Of a stretch of DNA of 64,000 nt, positions 45,801-55,829 are shown piece by piece. Under the pieces are notes generated by a model. The model searched no databases, was not told the origin of the DNA, and worked only from the letters and a program-made list of their open reading frames with translations. The DNA is taken from NCBI GenBank assembly GCA_024516035.1, contig CM044957.1, positions 52,510,085 through 52,574,084 of the forward strand, in the 5' to 3' direction. The first letter of the stretch is position 1. Each line of letters begins with the position of its first letter. The DNA is from Bactericera cockerelli. Taxonomy: Eukaryota > Arthropoda > Insecta > Hemiptera > Triozidae. A program made the translations under genes and the position numbers.

Positions 45801-48800
45801 GGCAGAAAAAAATAATTTTTCATACAGTGGGGTTCCCAGATATTTTTAGGAATTCCATTATGTTCAAAAGTTATTGATAAGATGCTTTCAGTTGTTGTTA
45901 TAGTAATTGTCAAACTGCAGTCATTTATCTAGAACCATTATTGTCAGGTTCAATGTAGCTTGAAGAGGATTTTCCATTAACTTGAGTTTTTTGTTTTATC
46001 ACTCCAATAGGCAACTAATCTCCGGCAGCTGATACTGTAAGCCCAATTGAATATTTGTATAACATCTTTTTCTTGTATTTCTGGAACTTTTCTACTGAGC
46101 CCAATGTTGTATATTATACAACATTGAGATTATTTCTTCACAAAATACTATTCTGAAACGATTGTCAAGAAATCCATGTTGTCTTTCTCTAGTTTCTATT
46201 GTTTGTTTTTTTTTTTTTTTTTTTTTTTTTCCTTTTGATGTTGAGTCTCTTGTCTGGTTTTCATATTGTACATTATATCTCGAAAGTCTTCATTTTGATA
46301 AAAAGTAATCTGGACGTTGGTCTCTATTAGACTCATGTTTTCTGTAAGTCTAGTAGTGTGCTCTTCAAATGTTTACCTATATCTAAATAAGACTCACTCC
46401 TTTGAAATGTTGCTAGGAATAAAATTTCCAGGGTACTTTGAGGAGTGGAATATTGAGTTTCATCTTTGTGTTTGTACCTCAAATTTTCTCGCAACATTTC
46501 GAATGTGCACCTCAATTTTTTGTTAGTAGAATCAAAAGCATATTCAAATATGTTTTTTTTTTTAATCTCTCTCTTGAAAATGAGTTTCTTGATCTCAACA
46601 AAATTACAATGAAATAAAATTGTTCTTTTATACCAAGCATGATATTCGATCTTCCTTCAAAATTGTTACTTAACAATTTTAGCAGCTCATGTTGATTTCT
46701 CAAATAAAAAAATATTTTCAATTGGATTTTTTTCTTTTAAATAAAATTCACAAATTCTCACTTATAATAAAGTAAATTCAACAAAAATGATTTTCATCTT
46801 ACTTAATAAAAAAAGTTAATTAATAACAAATGCAATTTCACTAAACTTTTACAAAATTTAAAAGCTATAAACAAAACACGTGTCATTTGGAGGGGGGGAA
46901 AATGTCACCATAGAAATGACACCATCGTGACGTTTATATACTAGCATCTTATCAAGTATTTTTATCTGTCAGATCTTTGTTATAACCTACAGGTTACATT
47001 AGTACCATTTTATAAAATATTTATTTTTTTAATTTTACTTAATAAAAATTATATTTAATTTAACTTAAGACAGTTAATAAGTTTGTACACAATCAATAAG
47101 TATGCTTTGGTACAAGAATATTGAAATTGAATTGACATATATTTGTCATTGACCTCCAATAACAAGGAGCTAATGTAAACAAACCTCAATCAAGCCATAA
47201 GGCACAATAATATTTAAAAAGTTTAATAAAAGGGCACTTTGAATTTTAAGGCTACAGTTTTTTTTGTTATTTTTTTTCCTCACCAAAAATATTGTTGAGC
47301 CACCCTTAATCGTCCCGCTAAAGTTCCCTTTTACACTATTACTTCCAAACTGACAATGAATGAAATTCGTGAAACTATGGGTGATCAAGTAACATTTAGA
47401 GTACACCTTTTTGTCAGATGAATGGTTCTTGAAAAAATTTGAGAACTTTAAAAAATGTCAGTTTTGGCAATAAAATAAAAGTATGTACAGTGGCTTAGGG
47501 AGATTTCTGAGGATGATTTTGGGCCAAACAATTCATTTGGTTAAACAAAATCTGTTGTCTTGGAAAAAATACAAGTGAAATTCTAATTTTCCTACATTAC
47601 AAATATAATAAAAGATTATCATTAATAAATATATTACCTAATTATTTGGATCCAACGCTTCGGATAATGATTACGCCCTTGTCTTCAGTAAAAAAAAACA
47701 ACAAAAAATCTATAGGGTGGGCTTGTCGCTCACACGGTCCACTTTGATGACGGCACTATCTCAAACCACCTCTGTGACGGCACCTAGAGGTGGTTCGAGA
47801 TAGTGTAGTTTATTTGTACACTTTTTGGATATTTTTTACTTTTCTTTTATCATTTATCAAGTTCAGTAGTGAAATACTAAAAACCTGTAGCAATAGTCAT
47901 TCAATTTGATAATATACAGGGTGTCCCACCAAGTTAGACACCTCAAATTTCTCGACCCCTGATGGAGTTTTTGAAAAATAAAAAAAATCAGGGTACACAT
48001 CTTAAATATGAGCTTCCCTATCTACCTACCATTTAATAACTGTATCTACCTACCACTCAGGGCCGTATCCAGGATTTTCGTCAGGGGGGGGCCCAACTAG
48101 TATAATAATAATTATGTTGTAATGTAGTTAGTTTTTACTGTTTATTGCGTTTAGGAATCAACATGAACGTATGTAGAATATGTAGATATGTAATGTACCT
48201 AGAAAAAAATGCAAGGCAGGGGGGGCCTGGGACGAGAGACTGCGTTCAAGTGAGAATTTCGAGGGGGGGCCAAGCTCGAGGGGGGGGCCCGGCCCCCCCC
48301 CCCCTAAATACGGCCCTGCTACCACTATTAGTTCTGTGAACTCTAAATCTCACACCGATTCAACTATCGCATTATAAATGCTCAATCAAGCATGAGGACA
48401 TGGAGACCTTTCATTCAATAAACCACTCGATGGGCTTTAATTAAAAAATATCAACCAGCCCACATTGCGGCCCCCTTAAATTTTACGATCACAAAATTTA
48501 CTGAACTTTAATATATTTTTTCAACAACTCTACAGAATTTCAAGAGCACTGCTATATAAAATAAATTTAAAAAAAATTCATTTTCATTTTTCAAAAACTT
48601 GTAAACTCATGCATCAAAATAGCAAGAATAACATTGATTCACGCCCATACTGTGCATAATTATTATGTTCTCGATATAGAGTGCACATTTTCTTGTTCAG
48701 GTCTATCTTTGATTAAAAAATGGCTTCCATATAAAATTAATTAATTTTTCATGGATTTTTGAAATTAAATCCAGTGACTAGATTAATAATACATCAGTAA

Positions 48801-50864
48801 AATAATAAAAATTTAAATGTAGTACATAGTAAGAGAGTATTTCAATTCACATTTCCCAGCAGGATGTAGAAATTATAGATATTGATTTTTTTTTTTCATT
48901 TAGCAGAAATAGTAGTAACATCATGGTCAAAAAAGATATCTGACTGGCAAATGTGAACCGATAAATCTAATTAAGATTATTTAAAAATAGTAAAAAAAGA
49001 AATTCTGAATTAATCAAACCAAAGTAGTTAGTAACCTTTCTTCAGGATTGGATGGAATGCCCAAGTCTCCGGAACGTAATTTCCTGTTAATTTCTTCAAT
49101 CTGTAATTGATCTGAAAAGAAACGGATTAGAAAGGGCAAAATGCCCAAAAGTTAATGACAGAAAATCATGGGGGTTACAATACACACTGTATAAATTTGG
49201 AGAGAAAATATGCTGGCAAGATAATAAGATTAATTAAATCCTATTTTGTATTGATTCATCCCTTTGTGATACAATTGTGATAAATATTCTCTCACAATAC
49301 TCACACAAGAAGTAAGCATTCTGAGGGTTTAATGAGAACAAGTTGCAACGATATGAATGGATGTAATTATACTCAAGCTAGTGGGCTGCACCCACTTTGC
49401 CTTTGGTCATCTCTCATTCATATTTTGCTATATCTTACAATTTGTCTAAACAAATTTGGACACATTTTTTTTTTTTTTTTTTTACTGACAGCTTTTGTAC
49501 TAACTAGTCAACAATATATTTGTAATAAGTTATGATAGAATAAGAAGTCAACAAATTTGTGTTGGTCACTTTTGTGACATCACAATTACTGAAACTCATG
49601 CTGCTAATTTTTTTACCAAATTTGGGACTCAAACCACTGATTGATCAAACTACAAAGGTTTGTTTCTCTACTTATATTCTTTGCAAAGCACCTTCTTATA
49701 TATTTCTGAAATAACCTACAATTTTCTTTTTCAACAATATTATTAATAATCTACATTTAACCATGATGATACCCAAGGTATTTTGTAAATCAAATGGAAC
49801 TTGTTAAATACTTACTAAATACATTGTCAAATTAAATTGAAAAAAAATTGTTCATCCTACAAGATGGAAGATTAAAACAATGTCAATTTGGGTTTCTAAA
49901 ATTTAAAATAATTTGATGTTGACCAGACATAGTGAGAACATTGCTGCATCTTAGAAATTAGTTTTATGAAAGAAGTATTAGAGGGTGGGGATTACTGCTC
50001 TTAACAGATTGATGTCACCAGTTAGGAGATGTTTTGCTGAATTGTGAGAAAACCCTAAATAGAAAGGTAGGTATTATTAATGGATAAAATAAAGTAAGGC
50101 AATAATATCTGACACCAAAAAAATATCTGTAAAATATCTGTAAAAATTGCATTATCCATTTTTATTGGTTGCATTATTAGGTATTGAAGAAGAAATTGGT
50201 CAAATTTCTTACAGTTGAAAACAACATAGTACAATCAAATGAAGTTTGAAATACTTACAAAGATATGCTTGTTCCTGATCCTTAGTAAGGTTTGTGGGTA
50301 TTACAGTTGGCATTCCAGGGATACTAGTTTTATCTGACTCTTCAGCTCCCCATCTTGATTTTCTTTTTCTAGCACGCCTCTCTTCCTTGGTTTCACCTAA
50401 AATTAATGAAGTTGAAATGTTAAACTATACAAAAAATTGAGATAAAGCAAGAGCAGCCCCAATATCACACAGTAGGTAATTTAGATTAAGTGCCTTCACT
50501 AGATTCTTAACATTATATTCTGATTGTTACTGATAGGTACAAGAAACTACTCAATTTTTCTCTTAGAGAATGATTTTTATTTTTTGTTTTTAACCTCACC
50601 CAGAGCCTGGTTTGGGATGGAATGCCAGTGTCACAGTCTTCACCTTACTGGGTGTTGCTTAACTTTAGTGATCCTGAGAGAACCGGTCCATTCAACGTGC
50701 CATTGATGCTAACTTTAATAGATTGAAGATGAAAATTTATTGTTTTTTTTTTAAATCTATCAAACTGACTTACCAGAAAAATCTTGGTCATTTGATTGGT
50801 TTGAAGCTGCTTTGTAGTTATGATTGAAAAGAGCAATTGCACTATTGTAATCCTGCCCATACAT
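33818..50864 (-). CDS. SF1: SF1/BBP, splicing factor 1 (branch-point binding protein)
   Basis: Nine coding exons on the minus strand join in one frame: 50864-50774, 50396-50259, 49111-49036, 41200-41048, 39832-39726, 39257-39091, 37101-37011, 35443-35226 and 34459-33818. They give 560 residues. In order: a short N-terminus from [10 protein letters not shown]; the U2AF-ligand-like RKRKSRWG segment; [29 protein letters not shown]; the KH-QUA2 domain with [35 protein letters not shown] and [19 protein letters not shown]; two zinc knuckles ([14 protein letters not shown] and [14 protein letters not shown]); [10 protein letters not shown]; and a Pro/Gln-rich tail ending in polyproline. SF1 binds the intron branch point with U2AF during early spliceosome assembly. 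Exon 7 is followed by 18 extra copies of its own donor site. The start is the first ATG in the first coding exon; a 5' non-coding exon near 51610 is likely. Confidence 0.95.
34643..34800 (+). repeat. SINE family A, head degraded
   Basis: CCAGAGGTTGTGGGTTCGAA and the body CCACATAATAATATGTCTTG through GTATAAATAAGGTGATATTA are present. It lies in SF1 intron 8. Confidence 0.7.
34803..34993 (+). repeat. LINE 3'-end fragment
   Basis: GTTGGGTGGAAGAGATTGCC begins a block ending in CTAATAAAGTGTAAAATAAT and a TAA-rich microsatellite. Copies are at 35032-35207 and 39286-39480. This is typical of dead-on-arrival LINE 3' UTRs. Confidence 0.6.
35032..35207 (+). repeat. LINE 3'-end fragment
   Basis: A second copy of the GTTGGGTGGAAGAGATTGCC unit, ending CTAATAAAGAGTTTCTAAAT with an AATA-type tail. 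It lies just upstream in coordinates of SF1 exon 8 (35226-35443). Confidence 0.6.
35505..35708 (+). repeat. SINE family A
   Basis: Near-complete copy: CCCGGTAGCTCAGTGGTAAA head and CGGGCAGTATAAATAAGGCG end. It is very close to the copy at 14069. Confidence 0.85.
36501..36680. repeat. 37-38 bp tandem repeat, about five units
   Basis: The unit reads approximately CTACTCCCTGTTTATAGTCC then CCCAGCCAGACTGCTGGT. Units start near 36502, 36540 and 36577 and continue with more divergence to 36680. It lies in SF1 intron 7. Confidence 0.8.
36708..36975 (+). repeat. SINE family C, head truncated
   Basis: It begins at CACTCGCTTGCCATGCGGAA and runs through the body GGGATACCTTCCGGTGCGCT to a poly(A) tail at 36979-37000, next to SF1 exon 7's downstream neighbour (37011-37101). 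Confidence 0.8.
37142..37580. repeat. SINE family F pair in inverted orientation (palindrome)
   Basis: A plus copy (37142-37320; head GTCGAGTGGTTAACGCGCTA, B box TTCGAATCCCACC) is followed by a minus copy (37328-37529) sharing CATTTTCTACCACCTAACTC. A fragment with CCTCGCCTGGTGGTTACCTT lies at 37530-37570. The two copies meet at a short TAA repeat. Confidence 0.8.
37935..39100 (-). repeat. Minisatellite made of SF1 exon 7 end plus 5' splice site, 19 donor copies
   Basis: The unit is 60 bp (70 bp in five places). On the minus strand it reads through AACCCTGAGAACGTGAAG and AAAGCTGTGGACAGA, then GTAAGTGAAAGGGTT. It is thus the last ~33-43 bp of exon 7 and the first ~15 bp of intron 7. Donor G positions: 39090 (the genuine exon 7 end), 39020, then every 60 bp from 38960 to 38300, then 38230, 38160, 38100, 38030 and 37960. 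The 60-bp units are nearly identical, so the expansion is recent. Reading past the genuine donor meets an in-frame TAA at 39052-39054, so any downstream donor would add a premature stop. Confidence 0.95.
39286..39480 (+). repeat. LINE 3'-end fragment
   Basis: This is a third copy of the GTTGGGTGGAAGAGATTGCC unit, ending CTAATAAAGTGTTCTATAAT and a TAA repeat. It lies in SF1 intron 6. Confidence 0.6.
39880..40190 (+). pseudogene. Remnant of a LINE reverse transcriptase C-terminus
   Basis: Translation reads [20 protein letters not shown], then after a stop [20 protein letters not shown] and [13 protein letters not shown]. The 'RW.GH..RM...R.PK' followed by 'GRPR.R' pattern is the usual C-terminal end of arthropod endonuclease/reverse-transcriptase LINEs. 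In-frame stops mark it as dead. It lies in SF1 intron 5, adjoining exon 5 (39726-39832). Confidence 0.7.
40356..40543 (+). repeat. SINE family A
   Basis: Head CCCGGTAGTCAAGGCGTCTG, B-box region GCGGGTTCAAAAACC, and a body with ACATAATAATACGTCTTGGG. Confidence 0.75.
41385..41577 (+). repeat. SINE family E with partial 5S-like head
   Basis: GGATCACCCAAGTTAATCAA then CGTCCAGCGAGGTGGAGAC, followed by the body GGCTGGTGAGGTTAATGTGA and tail GCGACGTGAAACCCAAATAA. Confidence 0.75.
41795..41960 (+). repeat. SINE family C, 3' body
   Basis: ACCTTCCGGTGCGCTCGTGT through CACTTCTCGCCCATCAGAGG and ACAAGCGTCTACAG. The tRNA head is missing. Confidence 0.7.
42690..42850 (+). repeat. SINE family E with the clearest 5S rRNA-like head
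   Basis: CATCCGATCATCGAAGTTTA, GCAACGTCCAGCGTGGTGAA and GGGGACCG align with the 5S rRNA segment around box A, the intermediate element and box C. The family body is mostly deleted. The end is GTGACGTTAAACATAAATAA. Confidence 0.75.
42870..43005 (-). repeat. SINE family G, minus strand
   Basis: AATTACTTTCGTGATATCAC, AACCGGGACTTGAAGCACCG and TCCGCCGCCTTATCGATCAA. This is the best-preserved copy of the family. Confidence 0.75.
43006..47753. other. SF1 intron 3, mostly unassigned AT-rich sequence
   Basis: No host exon was found. A pair of minus-strand ORFs at 44585-44349 (contains [18 protein letters not shown]) and 44270-44076 looks protein-like but matches no family I can name; both are probably TE remnants. 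Duplicated SINE F pieces lie at 45290-45520 and a poly(T) run at 46205-46230. Confidence 0.4.
45290..45520 (+). repeat. SINE family F head fragments in tandem
   Basis: AAAATGGTTAAGGCGCTAGT at 45299 and AAAATGGTTAAGGTGCTAGT at 45393 are each followed by CTGGTAATACAGGTAGCA, with duplicated flanks (TAGGAAATTGATT). This is a ~95-bp tandem duplication of a SINE fragment. Confidence 0.6.
47754..47805. other. Near-perfect hairpin, 20-bp stem
   Basis: CACTATCTCAAACCACCTCT pairs with AGAGGTGGTTCGAGATAGTG across a 12-base loop with one mismatch. Only 52 bases are involved. It could be a tiny palindromic insertion or a small-RNA-type hairpin; there is no expression evidence. Confidence 0.5.
48058..48318. 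mobile_element. hAT-type MITE, 261 bp, 8-bp target duplication
   Basis: The ends CAGGGCCGTATCCAGG and CTAAATACGGCCCTG are inverted repeats. CTACCACT is duplicated at 48050-48057 and 48319-48326. The interior has several long G or C runs. The CAGGG start with an 8-bp duplication is standard for hAT. It lies in SF1 intron 3. Confidence 0.85.
49552..49655 (-). repeat. SINE family G fragment
   Basis: GTTGGTCACTTTTGTGACAT then ACCAAATTTGGGACTCAAAC. The head is degraded. Confidence 0.45.
50587..50712 (-). repeat. SINE family E, minus strand, 5S-like head kept
   Basis: AACCTCACCCAGAGCCTGGT, CTTCACCTTACTGGGTGTTG, then TTAACTTTAGTGATCCTGAG and AGAACCGGT, the complement of the 5S box A/intermediate region. 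It lies in SF1 intron 1, close to exon 1. Confidence 0.75.
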
Positions 50865-51301
50865 TTTTGGTAGGTATCTGAAAATGTGTAAATAACAAGT
50901 TTCTATAAGAATGATGCATCTAATGATCAGGTTTAAAAAGTTATCAAAATCCAAACACGTATGAGACAGGTCCTATTTTCTATAGTTTGTAAGCTGGGAC
51001 ACCTTCAAATTAGGGTATCTGTTCCAAATATGTCAACAACAAAAAAAATTGGGACGGGCAAGTACAAAAATATATTAAAAATTGCATGATCTATTCCCAC
51101 CGGTGGGTCAGGTTACAAGGGAAATTGAAAAAAAAAACATGAACTACCAGTGGGCACGCCGTCTCATACGTGTTAAAACAATTTATCAAAAATTGTAAGA
51201 AAAAATCCATCACAATTGATCTTCACAGGATTGCTTTCTCAAAATTAAATAGTTTTACTTTAGAGTTAAAAAAAAGTTTCTTTCGAGTTGACCCTCGAAA
51301 G

Positions 51302-51403
51302 ACCCTACTTCTGTGGCGCTAAGTCTTGGATTGCATACTGTGTAAGATAGGGAAAACCAACTTGTGATATAGAATTTGTCTATTAATTTTGCCCTTAGGG
51401 TCT
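51302..51403 (+). repeat. Degraded copy of the 129-bp Harbinger-like MITE
   Basis: CTGTGGCGCTAAGTCTTGGA to GTCTATTAATTTTGCCCTTA corresponds to the 3' two-thirds of 53363-53491. Confidence 0.6.
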
Positions 51404-51609
51404 TCAGCTATACCCATGACCACCCTGAGAGTTTCAGGCTTTGCAAATTTGCAATAACAGATATAAATTAAGTTTCATAAATGTTTTGCCATAGAATTCT
51501 AAGCTGCATCACTTATTCCAAGTGATGGAAAAGGGCAGCTTCGGTAATTTTATTCATAGAGTATTTTGAGGGTCTCCCATCAAAAACCACTTTGAAGATA
51601 AGTACTTAC

Positions 51610-51665
51610 GCAAAAGCCAAGTTCCAAAATAACACGGCACAAACAAGTCGGGCTATACGATGACA
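51610..51665 (-). promoter_or_regulatory. SF1: Probable 5' non-coding exon of SF1
   Basis: A strong donor (C|GTAAGTA at 51610/51609) ends a short exon-like stretch that would splice to the acceptor at 50878/50877. No upstream ATG remains open into the SF1 frame. The 5' border is unknown. Confidence 0.35.
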
Positions 51666-52029
51666 AAGAAGTTAGTAAAGTCGAAAGCGTTCTAATCTTA
51701 CTAATCTAAAATGGGTAATAAGTTCAAAAGGTTGAAAATAGAGATACAACTTTGCATCGGCCACTTTCCAGCTTTGCACTTCCACAACCAGAAATAAGCA
51801 ATAACTTAAATAAATATAAAATTGAATTGAATGTAGGGTTGCAGATTTGTCGACAGGGTTCAAAAAAAGACGCTTAACATGAAAAAAAATTGGTGTGAAT
51901 ATCACCCGACTTTCTATTACCAAAACTTCAGCAGGTTTTCTTTTAAAATTTCTTAAAATAAATCAAACTGTAAAAAAAATATAACTAGAGAATGAAAAAG
52001 AAAAACATTTTTTTTTTAGGAGAAACAAA

Positions 52030-52125
52030 AATATTGTTGGGTGGTGGGATTGAACCCACGCCACGCCACGGTTGGATATCGGAGTGATGCGCGCAAGAGG
52101 TAGCTCTTGCGCCACGCTAGGGAAA
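52030..52125 (-). repeat. tRNA-like repeat fragment
   Basis: The B-box complement TGGTGGGATTGAACCCACGC and a region near GGTAGCTCTTGCGCCACGCT (A-box side) are present. It is not a foldable complete tRNA by eye and is probably another SINE head. Confidence 0.45.
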
Positions 52126-52532
52126 ATATATATCGGAGATTCATGTGCAAAGCTGCAAAGTATGTAAAATGGTTGTGAAATCGTCAAAAAAGACCATTTA
52201 TTCTATTATTTTTTTCGATAACTCTTATAGTTTACGAGATATTTTTTTTTTCTCGAGATAGTTATAACCAAAAAACAAATGGCCGATTTTCATGAAATTG
52301 TTATGGTTCCGAAATTGTCACACACAAATAAATACATACGAACCACTGAGTATATAGAGAGATCTCGAGTTGAACAAATTTATGCGTCCAACTGTGAACA
52401 GCTGATGGTCCCTCTATCAACAAATCCCGGCTTCAAATCTAAAAACTACTTTATTGAAATCAGAACAGTCTAACGAAAAAACCGACCGAGAACAAAACTT
52501 TCTATACCCTATAGATAATATAGAAAGTAAAA

Positions 52533-52600
52533 GGCAGAGTCAAGTTACCTCACATTTTTTTTAGCTGATGTTTGTGAAGTTGACAGGTAATTTCGGACTG
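52533..52600 (+). repeat. Terminal repeat matching 63311-63360 in inverted orientation
   Basis: GAGTCAAGTTACCTCACATT then GTTTGTGAAGTTGACAG is matched on the opposite strand at the far right of the window. It is a possible 5' end of the THAP transposon that begins ~500 bp to the right. Confidence 0.5.
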
Positions 52601-53362
52601 TTAATATGCATAATAGGTAGTACAAATTTCAACAAAGCATTTTCATTCCCTCAGAGTGGGACATTTTGTACTGGATGAATAGTTTAGACTTTAGGATAAC
52701 ATCTTCCCATGGTAGAGGTAGCAAGAAATCCCACGGTGATTGTTCAGGACATTTTGCATTTTTTTTTATCATTCTGGTTATAACTAAGGACCAATTTTAT
52801 TAATTCTAAATTCTAAGATAACCAACTAAGTTTTAATTAAGATATAATTTTCGCTTGTCTTTTATTATTTGAATATAAGGTATTTAAGTTTACCTTAAAT
52901 TAGGATTTCAATTATTTTAGTTTTCCTTAAGCTTTGTCCCCACATATTTGCTTTTCTTTTCATTTTCAACATGACGCAAGGCTACAGGTGAAAAGAGATA
53001 AAAATCTTTTTGTCCGCCTTTATTCCGACTTTTATTTTTGAAGAAATCACGAAATCCATTTCATTTGTTTACATAGGGAATAAACAAGCTATTAGACATG
53101 TCAGGAACATACAGAAGCTGTTGTGTGCCACTGTGCGAAAGCACAACTTATAAAACACCCAAGAAACTTTCATCTCCATTCCCAGAGGTATAGAAAAACG
53201 GAAATTATGGTGTACCATCATGAGAAGAGATCAACTTTTAACAGCTGCATCAGGAACATACTGCTGCGAAGATCACTTTGATGTGAGTATATTCTTTTTA
53301 TATTAAGATAATCAAAATGACCTACCCTCCCATAGAAAGTGTGCATTATGTAAAAAATCTAA

Positions 53363-53491
53363 GGGCGGAATTAATAGACGTTTTTGTAATACCTCTGTGG
53401 CGCTAAGTCACGGATTGCGTACTGTGTAAGATAGGGAAAATCGACACTTACCAACGACTTAAGTTATTGATGTTGTCTATTAATTCCGCCC
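53363..53491 (+). mobile_element. 129-bp Harbinger-like MITE, TAA target duplication
   Basis: Termini GGGCGGAATTAATAGAC and GTCTATTAATTCCGCCC. TAA is duplicated at 53360-53362 and 53492-53494. The interior includes CTGTGGCGCTAAGTCACGGA. The twin element at 63104-63232 has exactly the same length in opposite orientation. Confidence 0.85.
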
Positions 53492-53624
53492 TAAGTATCT
53501 CACAGCAAGGTGGCACAAGTTACGTAATGACTGCAGTAGTTATTGCTTGTTAATGCTTAACTGTTTAACATGTGTAAACACATATGTATATTTAAAAAAA
53601 AAAAACAAATCAAATCTGTTCAGT

Positions 53625-54215
53625 GTCATTCCGGACTTTTCATAACCTCCTGGGCAACTTTGGTTTTGTCTCTGTCTGTTGGTCTATTAAATACATTCCT
53701 TGTATCACTCAAATCTCAGAAAATACTGAACACATTTCAACAAAATTTAAACCCATAAGAAAAATATTGTATAATTATGGTCCCATTTTAAATCCATCAA
53801 CTTTGGACTAGTGGTGCTTGGAGCTAGAGACCACGTGCCTGACCTCTAACTCTTCACTTAAACACTTCTTGACACCTGATTTTGATAATGTTTGTATATG
53901 TGTAACAGTGGTTTACATAGTGCATTTTTAATTAGTTTTTTTTTTTAAATAAAATATGTGTTAGCTCTGAAATTTAAGAAAATCTAAAATGTTGGACAAA
54001 AAAGTCCAAAAACTTCAACTTGCCGATACCAAATGTTTGGTGGTACGTATTTAAAATGTAGGAAAAACAGCATACTACCTTTTTAAACAAATTTAATGAG
54101 AATTTTTAAAAAGATTTGGAGATGCAATTGATTTAGTATAAAATCTCAATATTGCCAAGTCCACAATGTGTACCAGTCACAAGGAAGTATTGTGTCCATT
54201 ATTGGTAGTGTATTT
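53625..54215 (-). mobile_element. Repeat X, diverged minus-strand copy
   Basis: GACTTTTCATAACCTCCTGG at the left and TCACAAGGAAGTATTGTGTC at the right mirror the copy at 15512-16195. It lies inside the intron of the THAP pseudogene. Confidence 0.65.
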
Positions 54216-55829
54216 TTTTTTAGTTTAATGTTAATTTTGATGATTCTTTGGACTGAAAATTGTGGAATTTATAGGATTCACAATTTTAATATACTTTACA
54301 TAATGCATAATAAGCTTGAGATAAGCTTGAATTTGTAAAGATGATGTAGATCAATTTATACTCTCAAAAAAAATGAAAACATTGCCTGTTGTTATTGACA
54401 TTCTTCTTATTTTTAATCTGTTTCAGTTGGAAAATTATTTAGAAAACAGCATGAAGTGTAGAATGATGCCAAGAACACCAATGATCTTAAAGCCTGTTGT
54501 TGTGCCACACAAGTTTGCTTGTCAAGGACGGATGGAAAATATTGTCCAAAGAAAACCTAACAAGTTGTCCACTACCTGGGAAAAAAGAGAAGTTTGTGCA
54601 ATCAGCATTGCAAGATAGTGAGCAGGTTGCAACTGAACAGATTGAACCAGAAAGAGAGGAGATAGATTTTAATATTGATCAACCTGTACTTCACATCATC
54701 AATTTTATGTTGACAATGGTATCCAAGTGAAACCACATTATTGAAGTAAAGAGACTTACTGTTGTTTAAAACCAGACATGGTAACAACTGGTATAATGGC
54801 TATTTGTATTACAGCAGATGTTTTGACAAACACCACTGACATTAAAACAAAATTGAGAGTAGAAGATATATTCACTGACACAGACATTGAAAGCTCATCA
54901 GTGTAGTCTCTGACTGATTTTCAACCCATGTCTACTGATGGATCCAGTCCATCAACTGAATCCTTAGGAACTAATTATCCAAATACAAAGAGGAAAGTAG
55001 AGTCTAATCTTATGCTTTCCTTAGGACTTCCTAACAATGGACATTTTTTAATAAATGCTTTAAAAAATCACTGCCAATGATCAGAGCAGGATATATTCAT
55101 TTGTTTGAGAAAAAAAATTGCTGGAATGAACCATACCGTGTTCTGGGTTTAGACTTTAATTTATCCCCTGCCTATATTGGGACTTTGTTTCGAATAACTG
55201 TACCAAAATTGGCTTTTTTTTCAACAAATTTATTCTCTGGCCAACCAAAACCCAATTTTTTTTTTAAATCAACCCATTCCTTTAGGTCACGGTTTTCTAA
55301 AGTTTTTGTAATAATAGATTGTTTCGAAATAAAAATACAAAAGCCAAGTGACAAAGTAAATCAAGCTTTGACTTATTCAGATTACAAAAAATGCAATACA
55401 ATTAAATATTTAATATGATGCACTCCAGATGGTACTTGCTGCTTTGTTTCTCCTGGCTATGGAGGTAGGGCATCTGTTGCAGAAATTCTACGTGAATCCA
55501 GATTTCTAGAGAAACTAGAGCCTGTTATTCAGGAAATGACTGACAGGGGTTTTAAACATGTAGTAAAAGACATAACTCAAAAGGGAGCTATGCTAGTGAG
55601 ACAGTGTTGAAAGTGCAGGTGCTCTTTTATCAGGTGATGCATGTCTCACTAAACAAATTGCAGCCCTTAAGATCCATGTTGAAAGAGTGATAGGAAGACT
55701 TTGGCACTTTTATTTACTGTCACCTCATTCATCTATTGACAACAAATTGATAGGATTGATGGACATTGTTGCATGTGCTTGTGCATTGACAAACTTCCAT
55801 TCTCCTATAATTCAGTAGCTGTACATATA

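Larger units (their letters stand above)
53098..55817 (+). pseudogene. Decayed THAP + DDE_Tnp_4 transposase (ISL2EU/Harbinger-like)
   Basis: The first piece, from ATG 53098, has the THAP start RSCCVPLC, meets TAG at 53191, and in another frame shows KLWCTIMRRDQLL and CCEDHFD, completing the C-C-C-H zinc pattern. A donor GTGAGT (53283) and acceptor TTTCAG (before 54427) still fit, joining to LENYLENSMK...VVVPHKFACQ. Later pieces in changing frames include RFSKVFVIIDCFEIKIQKPS, YSDYKKCNTIKYLI, PDGTCCFVSPGYGGRASVAE, EMTDRGFKHV, HVERVIGRLWHFY and ACACALTNFHSP, the DDE_Tnp_4 signature with its acidic positions. Multiple stops and frameshifts make it non-functional. A MITE and repeat X sit in its intron. 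Confidence 0.8.
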
